Positions 1 through 5,384 of a stretch of DNA of 9,531 nt are shown piece after piece (the stretch's first letter is position 1; the number at the start of each line of letters is the position of its first letter). The translations under genes were made by a program, and so were the position numbers. The notes below the pieces were generated by a model, which worked only from the letters and a program-made list of their open reading frames with translations, was not told where the DNA came from and did no database searches. The stretch is from CAXMST01 sp035267205 (lineage in GTDB: Bacteria > Actinomycetota > Thermoleophilia > Solirubrobacterales > 70-9): contig DATFLZ010000026.1 in NCBI GenBank assembly GCA_035267205.1, positions 1 through 9,531 on the forward strand. The letters run 5' to 3'.

Positions 1-180
1 GGCTGCGGAGAGCACGATCCCCTCGAAGATCCCGCGCTCAGAGAGGACCGCGAGTGGTCGAGGCTCGCACGGATCGGCGGCCTCGAGCGGCTTGTACGAA
101 GCCCCCCCGGCGATCAGATAGGCGAGGATCACGCCGAGTGAGGCGCCGGCGGCGATGTAGATGGGGAGGAGGCGCCGCAT
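1..180 (-). CDS. Small membrane-anchored or secreted protein of unknown function, N-terminal 60 residues only
   Basis: The ATG (178-180) overlaps the stop of the upstream MFS transporter gene by one base (TGATG). A GGGAG Shine-Dalgarno lies 8 bases before it, inside the end of the MFS gene, so translational coupling is likely. The frame stays open to the left edge, so the C-terminus is missing. The product starts MRRLLPIYIAAG, with a hydrophobic stretch at about residues 4-25 that fits a signal anchor or uncleaved signal peptide. A short exported segment follows, with one Cys in DPCEPRP (residue 38). I do not recognise the family from this fragment. As third gene of a transporter operon it may be an extracytoplasmic accessory protein, but that is context only. 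A run of seven C at 112-118 falls in codons 23-25 and is the likeliest place for a sequencing error. Confidence 0.7.
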   Translation of the reverse strand, partial: MRRLLPIYIAAGASLGVILAYLIAGGASYKPLEAADPCEPRPLAVLSERGIFEGIVLSAA

Positions 181-1532
181 CAGTCGCTCTCCCGTGCGGA
201 GCCGGTCGCCAGGTGTCGCATCGGGATCAGCGCGAGGAGGGCGAGCACCGCCGCTCCCAGGAAGGGCAGGCTAAAGGCGTGTGTGGCTGCGCGCTCGAGT
301 TGGTCGCCGATGCCGGTCTCGAGCGCGTCCAGGGCGGCCTGGTCGTCGGCGTCGACATCCACTGAGGCGAATGCGGGCGCGAGATCGGGCAGCTGCCCCT
401 CGGCGGCCTCGATCGAGGCGTCCACCTCGTTGCCGATCTCGAGCTTGGTCTGCGGAGAGAGGGGCGCATCCAGCAGTAGCGCGGCCCCCGCCGAGGTGCC
501 GGCATCCTGCTGGGACTCAAGCTGCAGGCTCAGCACCGGAGTCAGGAGCAGAATGCCGACCACGATCCCCGCGTGCCGCGCCGCGAGGGTCTCCGCGGCC
601 CGCTCGCCGTCGGGGTCCCGGCGGCCGAGCGCTGCAGCGGTCAGCACCGGCAGCGCCAGCGCCAGCCCCGCGCCGATCAGCAGTTGGGGCGCGACCACGA
701 GGTCGGCCGAAGCTCCCGGGATCACACCGAGCGCCGCCAGTCCGCCGCCGATCGCGATCGCACCGCCCACGGCGATGGGCCCCGAGTTGTCCTCGCTGAG
801 GTGAATGCGGCCGGCGAGCAGCGCGGCGACCGGGATCACGCTGACGACTGCGGCCGCCTCGATCGCGGTCAGGCCCCAGCCTTCCGTGAGCAGCACGACC
901 AGCAGGAACAGCGCCGCCGTCAGTCCCGCGGAGAGCAGGCCGAGCGCGAGCTCGGGCCGTCGGTCCCTCGCGCCGGCGGGGCCGGCCTCGGGCCGGCCTG
1001 CGGGCTCGGCCGCGAAGGGGAGAAGCAAAAGCAGCGGCACCTGCAGAAGGAAGATCGACTGCCAGGAGAGCGCCTCGGTGAGGACGCCGCCGAGCGCTGG
1101 TCCGAGGGCCAGCCCCGCGGTGCCGGCCGCGCCCCACAGCCTCGCCGCACCCCGGTGTGTGCCGTCGATCCGTGCCAGCAACTCGATGGCGCCGGCGATT
1201 ACGGCGGCTCCGCCGGCAGCCTGGACGCAGCGGGCGACGATCAGTGGGGCAACCGAGGGTGCCAGGGCGCAGGCGAGGGACGCGAGCGCGAAGCCCACCA
1301 GGCCGAGACTCCAGACGCGGGAGGGGTGCTCGCGGGCAAGTCTGGCCGCCGGGATCAGGAGGGCCGCGAGGAAGATGTTGTACGCGGTCAACACCCACGA
1401 GACCCCGAACACGCTGGTGTCGAACTCGCGGAGAACCTCCGGCAGGGCGAGGGTGACGATCGACGAGTCGGCCAGGACCACGCCCACGCACACCGCCAGG
1501 GCGACCACCTGTGGTGTGGTCCGGCCGCTCAC
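180..1532 (-). CDS. MFS transporter of the DHA2 (EmrB/QacA, 14-helix) type, drug/proton antiporter-like
   Basis: 450 aa integral membrane protein, probably exporting small amphiphilic or toxic compounds in exchange for protons. The substrate cannot be read from sequence. Helix 1 ends in ADSSIVTLALPEV (residues 21-33), the DHA2 D1-type motif with its buried Asp (D22). GLALGPALGG (140-149) is the antiporter motif C of helix 5. It is followed by WQSIF at 157-161, as in QacA/EmrB relatives. Many further hydrophobic segments run to about residue 336. Then comes an acidic, non-hydrophobic segment of about 80 residues (337-417) and a last helix (about 420-437). A long extracytoplasmic loop before the last helix is a known DHA2 feature. 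The start is GTG, overlapping the MmpL-type gene's stop as GTGA, with a moderate AAAGG Shine-Dalgarno 9 bases upstream. It is co-transcribed with the MmpL-type gene upstream and the small membrane protein downstream. Confidence 0.9.
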   Translation of the reverse strand: MSGRTTPQVVALAVCVGVVLADSSIVTLALPEVLREFDTSVFGVSWVLTAYNIFLAALLIPAARLAREHPSRVWSLGLVGFALASLACALAPSVAPLIVARCVQAAGGAAVIAGAIELLARIDGTHRGAARLWGAAGTAGLALGPALGGVLTEALSWQSIFLLQVPLLLLLPFAAEPAGRPEAGPAGARDRRPELALGLLSAGLTAALFLLVVLLTEGWGLTAIEAAAVVSVIPVAALLAGRIHLSEDNSGPIAVGGAIAIGGGLAALGVIPGASADLVVAPQLLIGAGLALALPVLTAAALGRRDPDGERAAETLAARHAGIVVGILLLTPVLSLQLESQQDAGTSAGAALLLDAPLSPQTKLEIGNEVDASIEAAEGQLPDLAPAFASVDVDADDQAALDALETGIGDQLERAATHAFSLPFLGAAVLALLALIPMRHLATGSARESD

Positions 1533-3784
1533 GGCGACGAGCCTTTGGCCGTCTGCCTCAGGCCCTTGCCGGGCCAGGCGCCGCGCTCCCCGAAGATCCC
1601 GATGAGCGCCGGCACGAGCAGCGTGCGAACGATGAATGCATCGATGAGCAGCCCGGCCGTCAAGAGGAAGGCGAGCTCGCGGAACGGCCGCAGGGGTACG
1701 ATCGCGAGCAGCGCGAAGCTGAGCGCGAGGACGAGGCCGGCAACGGTGATCGCCGCCGTCGCCCGAGCGGATGCGACCCGGAGCGCATCGCGAAGCGGCC
1801 GGCTGCGCGCCTCCGCCCAGACCCGTCCAGCGAGGTACACGTTGTAGTCGGAGCCGAGTGCCACCAGGAGCACGGTACCGGCGAAGGGAACGTAGAAGCT
1901 GAGCTCTCCAAAGCCCAGCAACTCCTGAAACACGAGGATCGTCAGGCCGAGGCTCGCGCCGAGCGCCAGCAGGCTCGAGAGGAGTAGGTAGAGCGGCGCC
2001 ACGAGGGCCCGCAGGAAGATGATCAGGATGGCGAGGACGATCAGGGAGACCACGGGCACCACGCGCGCCAGGTCCGCCTCCGTCTTGCGTATGGTCTCCT
2101 CGCTGATCGCGGTGTCGCCCGCGAGCGCCGCCGTAGCCCCCTCGAGCCCGGCGTCGTCCAGGAGCCGGCCGAGATCGTCGTTGAGGCGTGAGACCGTGCG
2201 GATCGCCCGGGCGCCCAGCGGGTCGACATCGAGGACGATGAAGTAGCGGACCGCGTTCCCGGTTGGCGAGATCGTCGCTCCGAGGTTTGCGGGCTCGCCG
2301 ACATCGGCGGGGCCGACCACGTCCGCGAAGTTCCTGCGCCCTTCAAACGAGCGCTGCAGGCGGGTCAGGGCGCCCCGCTGGGCAGCGATGCCCGGCCCCT
2401 CGACCAGCACCATCGTCGGCGAGATCGCGCCCTCGGGAAAGTCGGCCGATGCGAGCGCCGCGGCGCTCTTCGGCGGCGAATCCCGCGGAAGGCCGCTGAT
2501 CAGGGTGTTGGCGAGCTCGAGGCGGGGGAGGAGCAGGGTGAGCGCCAAGAGCGGGACGGCCACAGCCACAGCGACCGCCCACGGGCGCCGGATCGGAAGC
2601 GCGATCATCGCTGCGCGGGCTCTCCCCGCCAGGCCCGGAGACCGTGCTCGCCGGGCCTCCCCTCCCTCCGCGGGGCCGCCCTCCGGCGCCGGCCGACCGG
2701 GCCACAGCAGACGCTCCCCGACGAGCGCCATCGTGGCGGGCACGAACGTGAGCACCACCGCTACAGCGATCAGGACGGTCACCGCCAGGCCCGGGCCGAA
2801 CGCCTGAAAGAAGCCGAGCTGGGCGACCACGAGGCCCGCCGAGGCGGCCGCGACCGAGAGGCCGGCCGTGAGGATGATCGGCATCAGCGAAGCGGTGGCC
2901 CGCTCGGCCGCCGCCGTCGCCGAGAGTCCCTCGCTGAGCAGCCCCCGGAAGCGCGAGATGAAGAAGATCACGTAATCCGTGACGACCCCGAAGAGCAATG
3001 CCACCATCACCGGCTCGACCTCCTCGGGTACGGCGATGCCCACGGCCTGACCGGCGCCGCCGACGAGCCGGACCGCGACGGTGTAGGCGAGGGCGATCGT
3101 GACGACGTTGACGAGCGGAGCGACGGCGGACCTGAAGTGGATCCCGACGACCAGCGCGACCAACAGGATCGTCGCCAGCTCGACGAGCGGCAGCGCGTCC
3201 CGGATGGCCCGGATCTGCTCACCGCGCGCCGGCACCGCCCCGGTGATTCCCACCTGCTCCCGGCCCTCGACCCGTACGTAGCGCTCCGCGAGTCGCTCCG
3301 CGAGCCCGGTGCGACCGACGGGCCCCAGCTCCTGCGGGTAGAAGAGGTAGTTGAGGGCGGAGGTCGCGGCTCCCTCCAGCGCTCGCGGGAGGCTGACGTC
3401 GGTGACGGTCAGCGCGAACGCGATGCTCGAGAGGTCCCGGAGCTCTCCGAGGTTTAGACGGCCGCTGCGGCGATAGATCTCGAGCACCGAGTCGCTCGTC
3501 AACCCGCCGGGGTCGCGCTCGACGACGACCGTTCGGCTGAGGACCGGGAAGCGGAAGAGCTCCACCGACCGCACCTCGGTGTCGATCGCGTCAGCATCAT
3601 TCGCGACCAGGTCCCCCAGCGAACCGGTCCCGGCCTGCTGCACGTTCGGAAGCAGGAAGCTCGCCGCGAGCGCGGCCCCGATCCAGAAGCAGACGACGGC
3701 CAGGCGATATCTCACCAGCACGCGTGCGACGAACCCGGCGAGCCTGCCGGTATCGCCCTCGCCTATCCGCGCCCGCGCGCTCAC
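1529..3784 (-). CDS. MmpL-family (RND superfamily) membrane transporter
   Basis: 751 aa proton-driven RND-type transporter of the MmpL family, which in actinobacteria typically moves lipids or hydrophobic molecules across the cytoplasmic membrane. Two repeated halves are visible, each with one helix, a large extracytoplasmic domain and five more helices. In the first half, TM1 is about 28-45, the porter domain 46-198 and TM2-6 about 200-352. A Pro/Gly/Arg-rich linker follows (360-395). In the second half, TM7 is about 401-420, the domain 421-575 and TM8-12 about 576-730. The family's paired Asp-Tyr proton-relay residues are present in TM4 (GVVTDYVIFF, D270-Y271) and TM10 (VALGSDYNVY, D646-Y647). 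The start is GTG at 3784. The next upstream in-frame codon of note is a stop at 3803-3805, so no longer start exists. GGGGAG directly abuts the GTG, too close for a normal Shine-Dalgarno, so leaderless translation is possible. The C-terminal tail is short. First gene of the operon; substrate unknown. Confidence 0.92.
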   Translation of the reverse strand: MSARARIGEGDTGRLAGFVARVLVRYRLAVVCFWIGAALAASFLLPNVQQAGTGSLGDLVANDADAIDTEVRSVELFRFPVLSRTVVVERDPGGLTSDSVLEIYRRSGRLNLGELRDLSSIAFALTVTDVSLPRALEGAATSALNYLFYPQELGPVGRTGLAERLAERYVRVEGREQVGITGAVPARGEQIRAIRDALPLVELATILLVALVVGIHFRSAVAPLVNVVTIALAYTVAVRLVGGAGQAVGIAVPEEVEPVMVALLFGVVTDYVIFFISRFRGLLSEGLSATAAAERATASLMPIILTAGLSVAAASAGLVVAQLGFFQAFGPGLAVTVLIAVAVVLTFVPATMALVGERLLWPGRPAPEGGPAEGGEARRARSPGLAGRARAAMIALPIRRPWAVAVAVAVPLLALTLLLPRLELANTLISGLPRDSPPKSAAALASADFPEGAISPTMVLVEGPGIAAQRGALTRLQRSFEGRRNFADVVGPADVGEPANLGATISPTGNAVRYFIVLDVDPLGARAIRTVSRLNDDLGRLLDDAGLEGATAALAGDTAISEETIRKTEADLARVVPVVSLIVLAILIIFLRALVAPLYLLLSSLLALGASLGLTILVFQELLGFGELSFYVPFAGTVLLVALGSDYNVYLAGRVWAEARSRPLRDALRVASARATAAITVAGLVLALSFALLAIVPLRPFRELAFLLTAGLLIDAFIVRTLLVPALIGIFGERGAWPGKGLRQTAKGSSP

Positions 3785-3807
3785 CTCCCCACTACGATCG
3801 CATCATC
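3785..3807. promoter_or_regulatory. 23-base divergent gap between the MmpL-type and M28 peptidase genes
   Basis: The two outward-facing GTG starts are separated by only 23 bases, so promoter elements for both genes must lie here or inside the opposite gene. On the plus strand TACGAT (3793-3798) resembles a -10 box and would place the transcription start within a few bases of the peptidase GTG. No convincing -35 box lies 17 bases before it. On the minus strand GGGGAG touches the MmpL-type GTG. Neither gene has a well-spaced Shine-Dalgarno, which is compatible with leaderless transcripts, common in actinobacteria. This is a weak call from short motifs. Confidence 0.25.
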
Positions 3808-4995
3808 GTGAAGCAGGCGACCGACAGGGAGAACGCGCCGGAGGCTCTCGAGCGGGCGATGGCGGTCGTTGACCTGCTCGCGAACGAGGTTGGGCCCCGT
3901 CCGCCGACGGGTCGCGGCGAGCGACTTGCTGCACAGCTGCTCTGCGAGGAGCTCGGGCGCGCCGGGCTCGATGGCCGGGTCGAGGAGTTCGCCGGGTTGT
4001 CGACCTTCGGACTGCCCTTCGGACTGATCCAGGGCGCGGCGCTCACACCGTCGCTGCTGCCCGGCGAGCTGCGGCGCACCAGGATTGGTGTTGCCGCAGC
4101 CGCAGCCGCAGCTCTCGTCGGCGAGGGGAGCCTGCGAGCGCCCCTGCTGAGCCGACTGCTATCCCGGAGCCCGAGCGGTAACGTCGTCGCGAGGATCGAG
4201 CCGAGCGGCGAGGTGGAGCGGACTGTCTGCCTGATGTGCCACATGGACACCTCGCGCAGCGGGCTCATGTTCAACCCGCGCTTCGTGCACCTGTTGGGCC
4301 GCTGGATCGCGCTGCAGAGCATCACCGGCGTCGGCCTGGCCGTGGCGGAGCCTCTGTTGGGGCGCTCGAAGCGGGGCCGCGCTGCGCTCGCGGCCCTGCG
4401 TGCGGTGCCGGCCGCGGGCCTGGCCCTGTTGCTCGAGCGGGAGCTCCGCGGCGCGGAGGTCGCGGGCGCCAACGACAACGCTTCCGGGTGCGCTGTCGCG
4501 ACGGTGCTCGCCGGGGAGGCCGCGGCGCGGCCGCTGGCCGGAACCCGTGTCGTATTGCTGGTCAGTGGGTGTGAGGAGTCCGGGACGCTCGGCTCCCAGG
4601 CCTTCCTCGATCGTCACGACACGGAGGGCTGGCTGTTCCTCAACTTCGACAACGTGGGCGGTGACTGCTCGCTGCGCTTCCTTCGCCGCGAGGGCGTCAT
4701 TGCCAAGTGGGATGCTGACCCCGGGCTGGTCGCCGCCGCCCAGGGCGTGGCGGATCGCCGGCCGGAGCTCCGCATGGCCCCCGAGGACGATCCGGCCGGC
4801 CTCACATACGACACCAGTCCGGTGCACGCGAGCGGGGGCAGGGCGCTGACGCTCTCGGCCCAGGACGGCTACATCCCCGATCTCCACTGGCCGACCGACA
4901 CCTACGAGAACGTTCACCCCGACGCCATATGGCGCGCGCTCGAGGCCGGCAGGGACCTGCTCGAGGCGATCGATGCCGGCGGAGCCGACGAATGA
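3808..4995 (+). CDS. M28-family zinc metallopeptidase (aminopeptidase-like) with hydrophobic insertions
   Basis: 395 aa from GTG 3808. The co-catalytic two-zinc set of family M28 can be assigned: CHMDTS (H145, D147), GANDNASG (bridging D223), CEESGTLGS (general base E256, zinc ligand E257), FDNVGG (D281) and LHWPTDTYEN (H360). The N-terminal part (LANEVGPRPPTGRGERLA) matches the usual helical lead-in, and NVVARIEPSGE precedes the first metal motif. Unusually, about 75 residues separate HxD from GANDN, where most family members have roughly ten. That insert holds two hydrophobic segments (about 166-185 and 193-212), and two more lie at about 67-86 and 93-118. No signal peptide is visible. The start is uncertain. 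GTG 3808 avoids overlap with the divergent MmpL-type gene but has no Shine-Dalgarno. ATG 3859 is an alternative, and ATG 3724 would overlap the neighbour by 61 bases. Single-gene unit; substrate unknown. Confidence 0.87.
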   Translation: MKQATDRENAPEALERAMAVVDLLANEVGPRPPTGRGERLAAQLLCEELGRAGLDGRVEEFAGLSTFGLPFGLIQGAALTPSLLPGELRRTRIGVAAAAAAALVGEGSLRAPLLSRLLSRSPSGNVVARIEPSGEVERTVCLMCHMDTSRSGLMFNPRFVHLLGRWIALQSITGVGLAVAEPLLGRSKRGRAALAALRAVPAAGLALLLERELRGAEVAGANDNASGCAVATVLAGEAAARPLAGTRVVLLVSGCEESGTLGSQAFLDRHDTEGWLFLNFDNVGGDCSLRFLRREGVIAKWDADPGLVAAAQGVADRRPELRMAPEDDPAGLTYDTSPVHASGGRALTLSAQDGYIPDLHWPTDTYENVHPDAIWRALEAGRDLLEAIDAGGADE

Positions 4996-5007
4996 TCGAC
5001 CCGGACC

Positions 5008-5032
5008 GCCGAGCTCGTGCGCTCAGCTCGGC
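5008..5032. terminator. GC-rich hairpin after the peptidase gene, possible terminator without a T-run
   Basis: GCCGAGCT (5008-5015) and AGCTCGGC (5025-5032) form a perfect 8-bp stem with a 9-base loop. It starts 12 bases after the M28 peptidase stop, in the gap between convergent genes. No run of T follows on either strand, so it is not a classical intrinsic terminator. Such tail-less hairpins are often proposed as terminators or mRNA 3' stabilisers in high-GC actinobacteria. It also overlaps the stop codon of the possible small minus-strand ORF that ends at 5023. Confidence 0.4.
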
Positions 5033-5259
5033 TGTGGCGCCGGGCGGGTCCGCGCTCCGCTGCGGATCCGTTCGCAGCCGCGGCTCAGCGCCGGCGGAAG
5101 GGCCTCCCGGCAGCCACCGTGATGGCCACCCCCTTCACAGCCGGCCGCTGGCGCGGGGGTCTGGCGACGCTCGAGGCCGTACTGGCCAAGGGTCAGGAAG
5201 TCGATCGCAAGGTCGAGTCGGTCGGCGATCCGGTCGAGGGCTGTCTGCTGTGCGTGCAT
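5023..5259 (-). CDS. Possible small protein downstream of dnaE2, unknown function (78 aa)
   Basis: Weak call, made mainly on initiation signals. The ATG (5257-5259) follows GGAG (5265-5268) by five bases, a far better Shine-Dalgarno than most genes in this window have. The first 30 residues (MHAQQTALDRIADRLDLAID, then a hydrophobic FLTLGQYGLE) look like a real amphipathic helix with G/C-ending codons. The remainder, from about residue 34, turns Gly/Cys/Pro/Arg-rich and looks less protein-like. From about 5145 down to 5094 the +1 frame has stronger G/C third positions and reads VKGVAITVAAGRPFRRR before a stop. The gene may therefore be frameshifted, or its true product may be nearer 60 aa. No family is recognised. 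It follows dnaE2 on the same strand after 125 bases that contain the dyad cluster, so it probably has its own promoter. It could also be non-coding. Confidence 0.35.
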   Translation of the reverse strand: MHAQQTALDRIADRLDLAIDFLTLGQYGLERRQTPAPAAGCEGGGHHGGCREALPPALSRGCERIRSGARTRPAPQPS

Positions 5260-5304
5260 CTTTTCTCCGTTCATCTCGGCCGCCAAGCTACGAGGGGGCT
5301 CGGA

Positions 5305-5318
5305 CGTACAGGTGTTCG
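5305..5318 (-). promoter_or_regulatory. LexA (SOS) box-like site
   Basis: On the minus strand the site reads CGAACACCTGTACG. This matches the Gram-positive/actinobacterial LexA consensus CGAAC-N4-GTTCG at nine of ten defined positions, with A for T in the right half. It lies 45 bases before the ATG of the possible small ORF and about 67 bases past the dnaE2 stop. Two further CGAAC half-sites on the same strand start at 5339 and 5351. LexA binding is inferred from the consensus alone. The binding site preferred in this organism's own lineage is unknown to me. Confidence 0.4.
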
Positions 5319-5334
5319 TGCAAGGGATCTTGCA
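5319..5334. repeat. Perfect inverted repeat TGCAAG-GGAT-CTTGCA, flanked by GTTCG direct repeats
   Basis: TGCAAG (5319-5324) and CTTGCA (5329-5334) are perfect inverted arms around GGAT. The dyad is bracketed exactly by two copies of GTTCG (5314-5318 and 5335-5339), placing the GTTCG copies 21 bases apart, about two helical turns. This looks like an operator or a short hairpin in the leader of the small minus-strand ORF. It is too short to be a mobile element. Confidence 0.45.
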
Positions 5335-5350
5335 GTTCGGGTGTGTGTTC

Positions 5351-5364
5351 GGCTTGTACAAGCC
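5351..5364. repeat. Perfect 14-bp palindrome GGCTTGTACAAGCC
   Basis: The sequence is identical to its reverse complement over 14 bases and lies 21 bases beyond the dnaE2 stop. As RNA it could fold into a 5-bp stem with a GUAC loop, but no T-run follows, so a terminator role is weak. As DNA it is a candidate site for a dimeric regulator. It abuts the third GTTCG copy (5347-5351). Confidence 0.45.
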
Positions 5365-5384
5365 ATGCGGTCGGACGGGGCCCA

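Noticed and set aside
573..1847. Long plus-strand ORF of 424 aa opposite the MFS transporter
   Set aside because: It is antisense to a clear transporter gene, the translation is a charged low-complexity shadow, and long shadow ORFs are expected at this GC content.
3724..3807. Upstream ATG extension of the M28 peptidase
   Set aside because: It would overlap the start of the divergent MmpL-type gene by 61 bases, and the extension is Arg/Pro-rich antisense-like sequence.
5314..5339. Miniature transposable element: inverted repeats flanked by 5-base GTTCG duplications
   Set aside because: Only 16 bases lie between the repeats, far too short for an element. A third GTTCG nearby makes an operator array more likely.
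5310..5345. tRNA T-arm, suggested by GTTCG repeats
   Set aside because: No acceptor, D or anticodon arms and no flanking complementarity are present.
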